Below the pieces are notes generated by a model, which did not search any database, was not told the origin of the DNA, and worked only from the letters and a program-made list of their open reading frames with translations. Below, piece after piece: positions 1 through 9,662 of a DNA stretch of 64,000 nt. Source of the stretch: Leifsonia sp. Leaf264. GTDB taxonomy: Bacteria > Actinomycetota > Actinomycetes > Actinomycetales > Microbacteriaceae. The position numbers and the translations under genes are program-made. The DNA lies in the NCBI RefSeq assembly GCF_001422325.1, contig NZ_LMMR01000007.1:241539-305538 (forward strand). The letters run 5' to 3'. The first letter of the stretch is position 1. Every line of letters starts with the position of its first letter.

Positions 1-1
1 G

Positions 2-703
2 CCGGGGTTCGTCACCGATCTGGGCGAGTACGACGAGGACATCGAAGCGGCGCTCGCCGCCATGGGGCACTCGCCGCACGACGACCTGGGCGGGAGGTCT
101 CTCGTGCTCATGGGCCACTCGACCGGAGGCCTGACCATGAGCCTCTGGGCGGCGCGGCATCCGCATCGCACTCGGGGCGTCGTGCTCAACAGTGCCTGGC
201 TCGAGTTCCAGGCCAGTGCCATCGGGCGACAGGCCATCACCCCGCTCACCCGTGCCGAGGCCCGCCTCAACCCGCGCGCGCCGATGCCCAACGTCGACCT
301 CGGGTTCTACACCCGGGCCGTCTCCAAGGCAGCCGGCGAGGGCGAGTGGGAGTACGACGACGCGTGGCGGCCGGTGCGTGGCTTCCCCGTGCACCCAGCG
401 TGGCTGAGCGCCATCTTCTCCGGCCAGGCGCGCGTCGCAGCCGGCCTCGACATCCAGGCGCCGGTGCTCTCGATGATGTCGGACCGCTCCACCATCGCCC
501 CGCGCTGGTCGACGGCGATGCGCTCGAGCGACTCGGTGCTGGTCGTCGACGACATCGCCGCTCGCTCGCTCAAGCTCGGCGGCACCGTGACCGTCGCGCG
601 CGTTCCGGGCGCCCTGCACGACGTCTTCCTGTCGGCGCCGCCGGCCCGCGAGGCCGCGATGGCGGCAATCACGCGGTGGCTGAGCGGGTACGCCCCGAAC
701 TGA
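2..703 (+). CDS. alpha/beta hydrolase, 5' end outside window
   Basis: The reading frame is open from base 2, so the start lies upstream of the window and 233 residues are visible. The nucleophile elbow GHSTGG is present, with Ser as the likely nucleophile. A conserved Asp follows in VLVVDDI and the His in GALHDVF, which completes a Ser-Asp-His triad in the family's order. The fold belongs to the serine aminopeptidase/monoacylglycerol-lipase-like hydrolases. The substrate is unknown. Met at base 62 is internal: residues before it (LGEYDEDIEAALAAM) look like the helix that precedes the elbow, so a start there would break the fold. It converges with nudK on the other strand. Confidence 0.85.
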   Translation, partial: PGFVTDLGEYDEDIEAALAAMGHSPHDDLGGRSLVLMGHSTGGLTMSLWAARHPHRTRGVVLNSAWLEFQASAIGRQAITPLTRAEARLNPRAPMPNVDLGFYTRAVSKAAGEGEWEYDDAWRPVRGFPVHPAWLSAIFSGQARVAAGLDIQAPVLSMMSDRSTIAPRWSTAMRSSDSVLVVDDIAARSLKLGGTVTVARVPGALHDVFLSAPPAREAAMAAITRWLSGYAPN

Positions 704-734
704 TAGCGGCTCCGGATGCCGCGGGTCGCCCCGC

Positions 735-794
735 GCGCCATTTCGTCGTGGACTGCACCGCCTATCGGGGGCGCGCTACCCCGCGAAATGGCGC
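735..794. terminator. 11-bp inverted repeat between convergent genes
   Basis: GCGCCATTTCG at 735-745 is perfectly repeated as its reverse complement at 784-794, with a 38-base spacer. It lies between the stop codons of the convergent hydrolase and nudK genes, so a bidirectional terminator or mRNA-end hairpin is the simplest reading. There is no T-run, so a strong intrinsic terminator is not shown. Confidence 0.4.
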
Positions 795-815
795 AGGGCG
801 GGAGGGCGCAGCCGC

Positions 816-875
816 CGCTCATGCTGTCGCCGCTCAGGCTGTCGCCGCTCGGGCTGTCGGCGCTCAGGCCGACGG
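816..875. repeat. 15-bp tandem repeat, four units
   Basis: Four consecutive 15-base units start with CGCTC (816, 831, 846, 861), each followed by a near-identical ten bases ending in gtcgc or gtcgg; the last unit is the most divergent. The array runs into the nudK stop codon (864-866), so copy-number change would alter the gene's 3' flank and last codons. Confidence 0.7.
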
Positions 876-1562
876 CGCGAACGGGCCGTGCAGCGCCGCC
901 CATTGCAGCAGCATGATGGTCTTCGCGTCGATGATGTCGTCGCCGATGCGAGCCAGCGCCTCGTTGAACGGCACCTCGAGCACGGTGATGTCCTCGCCCT
1001 CATCGGCGAGGCCGCCGCCCGCTGCGCGGTCGGCATCGTACGGCGCAGCGTAGAAGTGCAGCTTCTCGGTGACCGAGCCCGGACTCATGTACACGTCGAA
1101 GACATGCTCGACGGCGCCGACCTGCACGCCGCTCTCCTCCTCGGCCTCGCGACGGATGGCGGTCTCGGCGTCATCGTCGTCGAGCAGACCGCCGACGGTC
1201 TCGATGAGGTTGCCGTCCTCATGCCCGTTCACGTAGGCCGGGAAGCGGAACTGGCTGGTCAGGAGCACAGTGCGATCCGCGCTGTTGTACAGCAGGATGG
1301 TCGCGCCGTCGCCGCGGTCGTAGGTCTCCCGCTCCTGGGTCGACCACGTTCCGTCGCTGTGCTGGAAGTCGAAGGACGTGACCCGGGTGACGTACCAGTT
1401 CGAGGTGAGCAGTCGCACGTCGCGGATGCGCACCCGCGGGTTGCCGGAGAGGTCGAGCCCCACCCGGTCGAGTCCGGTGCGCCCGCGGCGGTCGGGGGCA
1501 TCGACGCCGGGCACGCCGAGGATGCCGGCATCGGGCCCGGCGCCGGCTGCGGCATCCGTCAT
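864..1562 (-). CDS. nudK: NUDIX hydrolase, GDP-mannose pyrophosphatase-like
   Basis: This 232-residue NUDIX enzyme would cleave a nucleoside-diphosphate sugar (GDP-mannose or ADP-ribose type) into sugar phosphate and NMP. The Nudix box is complete: GGLLDDDDAETAIRREAEEE with the REAEEESG core. Flanking motifs ETYDRGDGATILLYN, FRFPAYVNGHEDGNLIE, and FDVYMSPGSVTEKLHFY match the E. coli NudK/YffH subfamily closely. I placed the start at the ATG at 1562, because the frame upstream (to 1673) reads as the antisense of yajQ. The gene starts 4 bases after the yajQ stop and is probably cotranscribed with it. The substrate is inferred from family resemblance only. Confidence 0.88.
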   Translation of the reverse strand: MTDAAAGAGPDAGILGVPGVDAPDRRGRTGLDRVGLDLSGNPRVRIRDVRLLTSNWYVTRVTSFDFQHSDGTWSTQERETYDRGDGATILLYNSADRTVLLTSQFRFPAYVNGHEDGNLIETVGGLLDDDDAETAIRREAEEESGVQVGAVEHVFDVYMSPGSVTEKLHFYAAPYDADRAAGGGLADEGEDITVLEVPFNEALARIGDDIIDAKTIMLLQWAALHGPFAPSA

Positions 1563-1566
1563 CGAG

Positions 1567-2055
1567 TCAGCGGAAGTTGACGAACTGGAGGGCGACCTCG
1601 AGGTCCTTGCCCTTGAGCAGGGCCATGGTGGCCTGCAGGTCGTCGCGGCTCTTGGACGAGACGCGCAGCTCATCGCCCTGGATCTGGCTCTTGACGCTCT
1701 TGGGAGCCTCGTCGCGGATGATCTTCGAGACCTTCTTGGCGTTCTCGCTGTCGATGCCGTTCTTCAGGGCGATCTCGATGCGGAACTCCTTGCCGGACGG
1801 GTACGGTTCGCCGGTGTCGAGCGAGCGCAGTGTGATGCCGCGCTTGATGAACTTCGACTCGACCACCTCGAGCACGGCCTTGACGCGCTCGTCGGTGGCG
1901 GCCTTCAGCAGGATCTTCTCGCCGCTCCATTCGACCGAGGCGCCGACGTTCTTGAAGTCGTAGCGCTGCTCGACCTCTTTGCGCGCCTGGTTGACGGCGT
2001 TCTCCGCCTCCATCTTGTCGACCTTGGAAACGATGTCAAACGTGGAATCAGCCAT
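1567..2055 (-). CDS. yajQ: YajQ family nucleotide-binding protein
   Basis: A 162-residue protein that starts MADSTFDIVSKVDKMEAENA and contains QRYDFKN, FRIEIALKNGID and KSVKSQIQGDELRV, all characteristic of YajQ (UPF0234). The family has two ferredoxin-like domains. Xanthomonas members bind cyclic di-GMP and act as transcription coregulators, but that role is not established for actinobacteria. The length equals the usual family length. It is the first gene of a two-gene unit with nudK. Confidence 0.95.
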   Translation of the reverse strand: MADSTFDIVSKVDKMEAENAVNQARKEVEQRYDFKNVGASVEWSGEKILLKAATDERVKAVLEVVESKFIKRGITLRSLDTGEPYPSGKEFRIEIALKNGIDSENAKKVSKIIRDEAPKSVKSQIQGDELRVSSKSRDDLQATMALLKGKDLEVALQFVNFR

Positions 2056-2177
2056 GCTGCCAGCCTACCGATCCCTGCTCCCGCTGATCGAGTAGTGCCC
2101 GACGAAGTCGGCCACGTATCGAGATCCGGTCGGCGGGGCCCATGCGCGTCGCCGGCGGCGGCGCCACTCGATCGAGG

Positions 2178-3194
2178 TCAGGTCGACGGCCGCGCCGTGC
2201 TGGAGCGCACCTTCAGGGCGAACGGCAGCGGCGTCGTCGCCGGCAGCTCCGCGAGCGGCGAGGGCGCCAGTTCTTCCATGAGCATCTCGGCGGCCTTCTC
2301 GCCCTGTCCGCGTGGGAACTGGGCGACGGTGGTGAGGCCGAAGAAGTCCGACAGGTCGTGGTCGTCGATGCCGACGATCGACACGTCGCGCGGCACGACC
2401 AGGCCGAGGTCGCGGGCCGCCAGCAGCGAGCCCATCGCCATCTCGTCCGACGCGGCGAAGATCGCGGTCGGCCTGTCGTGCGGAACGCCCAGCAGCTGCT
2501 TCGCCGCGTGGTAACCACCCTTGATGGTGAAGTCGGCCGGCGCGAACAGCGACGGGTCGATCTCGACCCCGGCATCCGTCAGCGCATGCTCGTAGCCGAG
2601 ACGCCGGTTCGTGGGCAGGTGGAAGTCGAGGTCGAACTCGAGGGTGCCGCCGATGTGGGCGATGCGGGTGTGCCCCAGCCCGAGGAGGTGCTCGGTGGCC
2701 AGGCGTGCGACGGCCGTGTCGTCGACGGTGAGGGTGCGCACGCCGGGGATCGGGCCGCCGACGCCCACGAGGGGCTTCCGCAACGCGTGCAGTCGCGTCA
2801 CCTCGCTCTCGGTGAGCTCGAGGGAGATGGCGATCACCGCATCCACCCGCTGGCGCAGCAGGAAGTGCTCGAACACACTGCGCCTCTCGTCGCCGTCTCC
2901 GGAGAGGTTGTACAGGGTGAGGTCGTAGCCGTGACGCAGGAGCGACTGCTGGGCGCCTTCGAGCACCGAGGAGAAGAACCACCGGTTGAGGAACGGCACC
3001 ACGACGCCGATGTTCCGGGTGCGACCGGATGCCAGGCTCGAGGCATTCGACGACACCACGTAGTCGAGCTCGAGGGCCGCGGCCTCCACCTTGAGACGGG
3101 TGGCAGGAGAGACGTGAGCGTTGCCGCTGAGGGCGCGCGAGACGGTGGCTGTCGAGACCCCGGCGAGCCGGGCGACCTCTTCGATGCCGGCCAT
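2178..3194 (-). CDS. LacI family transcriptional regulator
   Basis: A 338-residue LacI/GalR repressor. The N-terminal helix-turn-helix is IEEVARLAGVSTATVSRALS, followed by the hinge helix with LASGRTRNIGVVVP, then a periplasmic-binding-protein-like sugar domain. The hinge Leu that inserts in the minor groove is in NASSLASGRT. No sugar gene is adjacent: yajQ lies downstream on the same strand and tRNA-Tyr upstream on the other strand. The two LacI-type operators in the mal region (12596, 12693) are candidate targets, but nothing in the sequence proves this. Confidence 0.93.
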   Translation of the reverse strand: MAGIEEVARLAGVSTATVSRALSGNAHVSPATRLKVEAAALELDYVVSSNASSLASGRTRNIGVVVPFLNRWFFSSVLEGAQQSLLRHGYDLTLYNLSGDGDERRSVFEHFLLRQRVDAVIAISLELTESEVTRLHALRKPLVGVGGPIPGVRTLTVDDTAVARLATEHLLGLGHTRIAHIGGTLEFDLDFHLPTNRRLGYEHALTDAGVEIDPSLFAPADFTIKGGYHAAKQLLGVPHDRPTAIFAASDEMAMGSLLAARDLGLVVPRDVSIVGIDDHDLSDFFGLTTVAQFPRGQGEKAAEMLMEELAPSPLAELPATTPLPFALKVRSSTARPST

Positions 3195-3297
3195 GAACGT
3201 GCCCTTCGATTCGTCTGCCCGTGAATCCTATCGGCGTACGGCACGCCCGGGCCGACAGGGCGTCCGGGCAACCCGCCCTGCGGCGGCATCCGTCGAT

Positions 3298-3326
3298 TTC
3301 ACGACTGGCGATCTGCCGGTTATCCT
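3298..3326 (+). promoter_or_regulatory. candidate promoter of tRNA-Tyr
   Basis: TTCACG (3298-3303) and TATCCT (3321-3326) are separated by 17 bases and lie about 48 bases before the tRNA. The fit to the sigma-70 consensus is partial. Confidence 0.35.
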
Positions 3327-3373
3327 TGTCACGCGTCTTCGGTCATGTGGTTGCATGTGGTCGGGTGCGCTTC

Positions 3374-3458
3374 GGCGAGTTACCCAAGCGGCCAAAGGGA
3401 TCTGACTGTAAATCAGACTGCTCAGCATTCGGGGGTTCGAATCCCTCACTCGCCACCA
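3374..3458 (+). tRNA. tRNA-Tyr (GTA)
   Basis: An 85-nt cloverleaf with a long variable arm. Acceptor GGCGAGT pairs with ACTCGCC, the anticodon loop reads CTGTAAA with GTA, the T-loop is GGTTCGAATCC, and the 3' CCA is encoded (3456-3458). Confidence 0.95.
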
Positions 3459-3460
3459 GA

Positions 3461-3497
3461 AGCCCCGGCGGATCCTCGGATCCGGCCGGGGCTTTCT
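3461..3497 (+). terminator. intrinsic terminator after tRNA-Tyr
   Basis: AGCCCCGGC (3461-3469) pairs perfectly with GCCGGGGCT (3485-3493), followed by a short TTTCTC tract. Confidence 0.75.
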
Positions 3498-3560
3498 CGT
3501 GCTGCCGGATGCCGTTTCTCGTGCTGCCGGATGCCGCGGGGCGTCGGGCTGGATGGCCCG

Positions 3561-4262
3561 TCAGTCGTGCCAGGTGCCCATCCACTCGTCCCAGTGCGGT
3601 CCTCGGCCCAGGGAGTCGCCCGACTGCGCCTGCTCGTGCAGTCCGCGCATGGCGAACCCGAGGTAGCGGAGGTGGAGTGCGTCGGCATGCGCCCGGGGGA
3701 ACGGGAGCGCCGGGCGCAGGTGCAGCAGGAGCTGCATCACGTCGGCCGTCGTGAAACCGTCGGGCACCATGCCATCGGCGCGATCACGCTCGACCAGTGC
3801 TTCGAGGTTGGTGCGTAGATCCTCCGATGCCGCGGCGAGCTGCGGCGAGATCGGCCCCCCGCCACCCGGCGGCTGCAGGATGGGACCCGTGGCGCCGGCG
3901 ATCTGCCGTGCGAGGAAGGTGCCGACGGCTCCAGCCGGCATGGCGCCGGGCTCGTCGCCGGCCTCTTCAGTGGAGGAGTGGACGGGCACGCCGTCGGCTG
4001 CAAGCCGAACCTCGCGGGCCAGGGCAGCGGCTTCGGTGACGGCGTGAACGCGGAGCGCCTCGACCAGCGCCTCCTTCGTCGGGTAGCGCCGATAGATGGA
4101 ACCGACACCGACACCGGCGTGGCGGGCGATCTCGGCCATCGATGCGTCGTGACCGCGGGCGGAGAAGACCTCGCGGGCCGCCGTGAGCACGGCGGAATCG
4201 TTCGATCGGGCCTCCCGCTGCCGCCCGGGCAGGGGGCGGTCGGTGGCTGCGGGGTCCGGCAT
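3561..4262 (-). CDS. TetR family repressor
   Basis: A 233-residue TetR regulator. The DNA-binding domain is near residues 20-70, with AREVFSARGHDASMAEIARH and AGVGVGSIYRRYPTKEAL. The ligand-binding C-terminal half is less conserved and Pro/Gly rich around residue 130. It is divergent from an MFS exporter, with 74 bases between start codons, and a perfect palindrome lies in that gap. The usual logic is autorepression and repression of the pump until a substrate binds. The ligand is unknown. Confidence 0.93.
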   Translation of the reverse strand: MPDPAATDRPLPGRQREARSNDSAVLTAAREVFSARGHDASMAEIARHAGVGVGSIYRRYPTKEALVEALRVHAVTEAAALAREVRLAADGVPVHSSTEEAGDEPGAMPAGAVGTFLARQIAGATGPILQPPGGGGPISPQLAAASEDLRTNLEALVERDRADGMVPDGFTTADVMQLLLHLRPALPFPRAHADALHLRYLGFAMRGLHEQAQSGDSLGRGPHWDEWMGTWHD

Positions 4263-4288
4263 GACCTCAGTGTAGATGAATGCTATTC

Positions 4289-4319
4289 TGAAACGGAACG
4301 GAGATTCCGTTCCGTTTCA
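4289..4319. promoter_or_regulatory. TetR operator, perfect 14-bp inverted repeat
   Basis: TGAAACGGAACGGA at 4289-4302 and its exact reverse complement at 4306-4319 are separated by GAT. Each arm holds a tandem CGGAACGGA element. It lies between the tetR-type gene and the MFS gene and would cover both promoters. Confidence 0.8.
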
Positions 4320-4336
4320 TTTCGAGAGCGAGCACC

Positions 4337-5794
4337 ATGTCCACCGCGAACATCGCCACGGTTCCGGCCGCGAGAATCACCGACGCCACGAGGGCCGACC
4401 CCGTCGTCACCGACACTGCCGGACCGAGCCGTCCCGGCCGCTTCACCTTCGCGCTCAGCGCTGCGGTCTTCGCGTTCTCGCTCATGCAGACCCTCGTGGT
4501 TCCCGCCCTGCCGACCATCGGGCGCGACCTCGGCGCGACGAGCCTGGGCACCGGATGGATCCTCACGGCCTTCCTCCTGGCCGGTGCGGTCTTCTCGCCC
4601 GTCGTCGGCAATCTCGGCGACAGGTTCGGCCACCGCAAGGTCATGCTCACGGCGATGCTGGTCTTCGCGGCATCGACCATCGTGGCTGCGGCCGCGCCGA
4701 ACCTGGGCGTGCTGCTCGCTGCCCGGGTGGTGCAGGGCGTCAGTACGGCGACCTTCCCGCTCGCCCTCGCGCTCACCCGCTCGAATCTCACGGGACGTCG
4801 GCTCGCGGCGGCCTTCGGCTGGATCCCGGGGATGATCGGTCTCGGTGCCGGTCTCGCCCTCGTGGTCGGCGGAGTCGTCGTCGACGCCCTGTCGTGGCGC
4901 TGGGTCTTCATCATCGGCGCCATCCTCATCCTCGTGTCCATCGCGATGGTGCTCGCCTGGGTTCCCCGCGGAGCCGCGCCCACCACCAGTGGCGCCACGG
5001 ACTGGCCCGGCATCCTGCTGTTCGCCGGCGGACTCGTCGGCGTGCTGCTCGCGGTCTCACAGGGAGGCGCATGGGGCTGGGCATCGCCATTGACCATCGG
5101 CGTCGGCGCGGCCGGCATCCTGCTTCTCCTGGCCCTCGTCTTCGTCGAGCTGCGCAGCAGTTCCCCCGTGGTCGACGTGCGCACCTTCAGGCACGGCCCG
5201 ATCGCGCTCCTCAGCCTCCTGACTGTCGTCGTCGGCTTCGTCCCCTACGTCTGCTACGTCGCCCTTCCCCTGTTGCTCCAGGCTCCGGCGAGCACTGGCT
5301 ACGGGCACGGCATGAGCGTGACGGTCTCGGCGCTGGCGATGCTCCCGAGCGCGGTCCTGGTCTTCCTGGGCGGCCGGATGACCCCTGTGCTCGTCGCCCG
5401 GGTGAGCAGTGGCGGCACCGCTGTGATCGCCGCGGCTGTGATGGGCATCGGAGCCGTCGCCCTCGCGGTCTGGCCCGGCAGCCCCCTGGCCGTGATCCTC
5501 GGCTTCGCCGTGCTCGGCCTCGGAAACGGCATCGGCTACGCGATCTGTGCCCAGTTGGTCGTGACCTCGTCGCCGGCGAACGAGACCGGTGCTGCGACCG
5601 GGCTGAACGGCGTCGTGCGCACGATCGGTTCTGCAGCAGCCGCGCCGGTCGTGACGGCGTTGCTGGCCGCTGGAGCCGTCGCGGGCTTCGACCCGGCGTT
5701 CGCGTTCTCCCTCGCCTTCTGGGTGGCGGCTGTCGCCAGCGCCGTCGGAACGGTCGTCGCCGTCGTCCTCGCAGCCAGGGCGCGTCGCGCCTGA
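4337..5794 (+). CDS. MFS transporter, DHA2-like 14-TM drug exporter
   Basis: A 485-residue major facilitator protein, predicted to have 14 membrane segments (usual for the DHA2 family), which exports drugs or toxic compounds using the proton gradient. The first segment follows a soluble start of about 35 residues. The motif GNLGDRFGHRKVML is the MFS motif A between segments 2 and 3, and LAARVVQGVSTATFPLAL is the motif B region. The start ATG at 4337 lies just after the operator. Regulation by the divergent TetR protein is inferred from the shared palindrome. Confidence 0.9.
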   Translation: MSTANIATVPAARITDATRADPVVTDTAGPSRPGRFTFALSAAVFAFSLMQTLVVPALPTIGRDLGATSLGTGWILTAFLLAGAVFSPVVGNLGDRFGHRKVMLTAMLVFAASTIVAAAAPNLGVLLAARVVQGVSTATFPLALALTRSNLTGRRLAAAFGWIPGMIGLGAGLALVVGGVVVDALSWRWVFIIGAILILVSIAMVLAWVPRGAAPTTSGATDWPGILLFAGGLVGVLLAVSQGGAWGWASPLTIGVGAAGILLLLALVFVELRSSSPVVDVRTFRHGPIALLSLLTVVVGFVPYVCYVALPLLLQAPASTGYGHGMSVTVSALAMLPSAVLVFLGGRMTPVLVARVSSGGTAVIAAAVMGIGAVALAVWPGSPLAVILGFAVLGLGNGIGYAICAQLVVTSSPANETGAATGLNGVVRTIGSAAAAPVVTALLAAGAVAGFDPAFAFSLAFWVAAVASAVGTVVAVVLAARARRA

Positions 5795-5847
5795 CGCTCG
5801 ACCGGTGGTGTCAGCCCGAAGCGGCGTGGCGGCGGAGCGTCAGGCGC
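5787..5847. terminator. 13-bp perfect inverted repeat spanning two stop codons
   Basis: GCGCCTGACGCTC (5787-5799) and GAGCGTCAGGCGC (5835-5847) are exact reverse complements. One arm holds the MFS stop codon and the other the HxlR stop codon, so the last codons of both convergent genes form the stem. It probably acts as a bidirectional terminator. Confidence 0.65.
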
Positions 5848-6238
5848 GAGCTCGCTCCGCTGACCGCGCCTCGTCCACGATCTCGTCGGCGTTGTCGGCG
5901 ATCCATCCCATGAGCGGGATGAGGCGGTCGGCGAGGTCGCGGCCGCGGTCGGTCAGGCTGTAGTCGACGCGGGGCGGGATGACGGGCTGGGCCTCGCGCA
6001 GGACGAAGCCGTCGGCCTCGAGGGTGCGCAGGGTCTGCGCCAGCATCTTCTCGCTGATGCCCTCGATGGTGCGACGCAGCTCGCCCCACCGCAGGCCTCC
6101 GGCCGACAGGGTGAGCAGCACGAGCACGCCCCATTTGCTGGTGACGTGGTCGAGCACGGTGCGGCTGCTGCATGCCGCCGGGAATCGCCCGCCGCTGAAG
6201 CCGGGGAGGGCGTCGAGCCGACTGTCACTTACCGTCAT
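5840..6238 (-). CDS. HxlR family transcriptional regulator
   Basis: A 132-residue winged-helix protein of the HxlR type. An N-terminal Cys (CSSRTVLDHVTSKW, near residue 23) lies where redox-sensing members such as QorR/HypR carry theirs. The HTH/wing region is LRWGELRRTIEGISEKMLAQ and TLRTLEADGFVLREA. It is divergent from a qorB-like gene. E. coli ytfH/ytfG has the same arrangement, so redox- or electrophile-controlled repression of the neighbour is likely. Confidence 0.92.
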   Translation of the reverse strand: MTVSDSRLDALPGFSGGRFPAACSSRTVLDHVTSKWGVLVLLTLSAGGLRWGELRRTIEGISEKMLAQTLRTLEADGFVLREAQPVIPPRVDYSLTDRGRDLADRLIPLMGWIADNADEIVDEARSAERARA

Positions 6239-6348
6239 GTGGCTACCTTACCAAAAAGTGGGTACCACCCAGCGGGAAGTAATCCGGACGCGCCTCCGTT
6301 GGCACCCCTGTACGCAGACAGCATCATCCCTCTGGGAAAGGACCCATC

Positions 6349-7224
<876 letters not shown>

Positions 7225-7350
7225 CGGCATCCGACAGTCGACAGCTCTGACTGCGCATGCCATCGACCGCGCGGACCGCGGATGCCGTCGCCCCCGTGGC
7301 GGCATCCGCGGGCCGTGGCGGCATCCGCGGTCCGGAGTAGCGTGGCCGTC

Positions 7351-8166
7351 ATGACCGACGCCGTGAACTCCGAGCTGCTCACCCTCGCCCACGACATCGC
7401 GACGCGGGCCGGAGCCCTCGCCCTGCAGCGCCGACGGGAGGGGGTCGATGTCGCGGCCACCAAGTCGGGGCCGACCGACATCGTGACCCAGGCGGATCGC
7501 GAGACCGAGGCGTTGATCCGATCGCTCATCGCCGACGCTCGCCCGAACGACGGCTTCTTCGGGGAGGAATCGGATGCCTCAGGCGGAACGAGCGGCCTCA
7601 CCTGGGTGGTCGATCCCATCGACGGCACTGTGAACTTCCTCTACGGACTGCCGGCGTGGGCCGTGAGCGTCGCCGTTGTCGAGGGCGACCCCGACCCCGC
7701 CAGCTGGACGGCGCTCGCCGGAGTGGTCGTCGGCCCTGCCGCAGGCGAGACCTACCGCGCGAGCGCCGGGGGAGGAGCGTGGCTCGGCGACACCCGCCTC
7801 GCGGTCAACCAGGGCGTCGAGCTGCCGTACGCCCTCGTGGCCACGGGGTTCTCCTACTCGTCGGAGACGCGGGCCGTGCAGGCCGACATCCTGCGGACGG
7901 TCCTGCCGCGCGTGCGCGACATCCGTCGCATCGGCTCGGCCGCACTCGATCTGAGCTACCTCGCGGCGGGCCGACTCGACGTGCACTTCGAGCGTGGGCT
8001 CAATCCGTGGGATCACGCGGCCGGAGGGCTCATCGCCCGGGAGGCCGGCGCGAAGGTCGGGGGAGTGGGCGGCGCCGCCGAGGGCACGGCCATGACCATC
8101 GCTGCCGAGCCGAATCTCTTCGACGCATTCGAAGCGCTCCTGATCGAGGCCGGATACACGGCTTGA
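7351..8166 (+). CDS. inositol monophosphatase family protein
   Basis: A 271-residue metal-dependent phosphatase of the IMPase/SuhB family. Metal ligands are visible: GEES near residue 70, VVDPIDGTVNF (DPxDGT) near 90, and LNPWDHAAGGLIAREAGA (the WDxAA motif) near 215. I chose the ATG at 7351. The longer frame from 7282 begins inside a run of repeated GGCATCCGCGG words and has no support. Possible substrates are inositol phosphate, histidinol phosphate or another sugar phosphate; the sequence does not decide between them. Confidence 0.88.
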   Translation: MTDAVNSELLTLAHDIATRAGALALQRRREGVDVAATKSGPTDIVTQADRETEALIRSLIADARPNDGFFGEESDASGGTSGLTWVVDPIDGTVNFLYGLPAWAVSVAVVEGDPDPASWTALAGVVVGPAAGETYRASAGGGAWLGDTRLAVNQGVELPYALVATGFSYSSETRAVQADILRTVLPRVRDIRRIGSAALDLSYLAAGRLDVHFERGLNPWDHAAGGLIAREAGAKVGGVGGAAEGTAMTIAAEPNLFDAFEALLIEAGYTA

Positions 8167-8390
8167 CCTGCGGTACTCCTCCACAGTCACGGGCGATTCA
8201 GCTGCCATCCCGCGAGCGCGGGCGGGCGGTTCGCGGGTGGTCGCGTGGTTAGGATGGATGTGACTCGTGCGGGGGTGATTCCACTCGCATACATAGAAAT
8301 ATCAGGTGGGCTTCGTTAGCCTTTACCAATCCGTTACCGGTATCCCCTGGCCGGTGGCGCCCTGTTCCTCCCTGTGCCGAAGGTATCGTT

Positions 8391-9626
8391 TTGCATTCAT
8401 CCCCCCTGACTCCAGCCTCGTCTGGCGTTGGAGGGTCCCCGGATGCACCTCTCACCAGGCGTGAACTGCGGGAGCTGGAACGTGCGCGTGAGCTGGCGGC
8501 CGAGCTCGCGGCCGAGGCGACGGTCGCCCCGGCTGCGCCTGTCGAGATCGACGTGCCCTCGGTGGCGAACGTGCCGCACGACTTGGACGTGTCAGACGAC
8601 ACCGCCGACGAGGCTGTCACCGGTCCGTCGACAGCGGTCCTCTCCACGGTCGACACCGTCGACATCGCCTCCACGACGATCCCGGCCCGCGATCGGGCGG
8701 CCCTCAGGGTCGAGCTTCCCGCGGCCGATCTTCCCCCGACTCCGGCCCAGCCGTCGTCACGACGCGAGGCCCGCACCGCCGACGCCGACGAAGTGACTCC
8801 GCCTTCGCGCGGTCGCCGCGCAGCCCCCGCCGGCTCGCTGCCGGAACGTGGCAGTGTCCCCACGGCGGCGGTCCCCGTCGCGGCCCAGGCATCGGTCTCC
8901 CGCCGTGTCTCGAGGCATCTCGCCGCCAAGGGCATGGCCGGTCTCGTCATCGTCGTCGTCGCCCTGCTCGCAGTCGCGACGACCACCCCGGCCAACGCCC
9001 TCCTCTCAGCCGCCGATGTGCAGGCGGCCGCGGCCGTCGCCGCAGCGACCGGAACCGACAGCGGCGAGGCGCAGACCGTGACCGTCGGCGACGACGTGAC
9101 GGCCGACTCCGTGCAGCGCGACGGCTACGACACCTCGACTGTGGCTCAGGTCGCAGCTGAGAGCGGCATCCGTCTCGAGGCGTCCTTCACCAACGACCCG
9201 AACGGCACGGTGCAGTGGCCGTTCCGGGTCGGAGTGCACATCGGCGATCGCTTCGGCAGCCGCGACTGTGCCGGATGCTCCTCCAACCACCACGGCCAGG
9301 ACTTCAACCCCGGCCTCGGTGCTCCCATCCAGGCCATCGCCGACGGCGTCGTGAGCTACGTCGAAGACGGCGACGGCGACCTGGGCGTCCACATGATGAT
9401 CGACCACGTCATCAACGGCGAGGTCGTCACCAGCGTGTACGCGCACATGATCCACGGATCGATGCTCTTCAAGGAGGGCGACACCGTGAAGGTCGGCGAC
9501 GTGATCGGCAAGACCGGCGACACCGGCATGTCGACGGGCCCGCACCTGCACTTCGAGATCCGCCTCGGCGGCAAGGACGGCCCCTGGACCGATCCCCTCG
9601 AGTGGCTCTACGCCAACACCAACTGA
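8391..9626 (+). CDS. M23 family metallopeptidase, membrane-anchored
   Basis: A 411-residue protein with a probable TTG start (8391), supported by GAAGG at 8379-8383. Residues 1-180 are low-complexity and polar, with LTRRELRELERARELAAELA at 21-40. A single membrane segment follows near 185-205 (GLVIVVVALLAVA). The M23 endopeptidase domain is C-terminal: NHHGQDF (metal His/Asp near 305) and GPHLHFEIR near 385. It should act outside the membrane on peptidoglycan cross-links. The upstream gap (8167-8390) is AT-richer near 8280-8345 and presumably holds the promoter. I could not match it to a riboswitch. Confidence 0.88.
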   Translation: MHSSPLTPASSGVGGSPDAPLTRRELRELERARELAAELAAEATVAPAAPVEIDVPSVANVPHDLDVSDDTADEAVTGPSTAVLSTVDTVDIASTTIPARDRAALRVELPAADLPPTPAQPSSRREARTADADEVTPPSRGRRAAPAGSLPERGSVPTAAVPVAAQASVSRRVSRHLAAKGMAGLVIVVVALLAVATTTPANALLSAADVQAAAAVAAATGTDSGEAQTVTVGDDVTADSVQRDGYDTSTVAQVAAESGIRLEASFTNDPNGTVQWPFRVGVHIGDRFGSRDCAGCSSNHHGQDFNPGLGAPIQAIADGVVSYVEDGDGDLGVHMMIDHVINGEVVTSVYAHMIHGSMLFKEGDTVKVGDVIGKTGDTGMSTGPHLHFEIRLGGKDGPWTDPLEWLYANTN

Positions 9627-9662
9627 CGCGGCGGTCCCGCCTGGTGTCGTTCAGCCTGCGAT

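Noticed and set aside
8167-8390. Riboswitch before the M23 peptidase gene
   Set aside because: Actinobacterial wall hydrolases often follow a ydaO-type c-di-AMP riboswitch, but I could not find the conserved blocks here.
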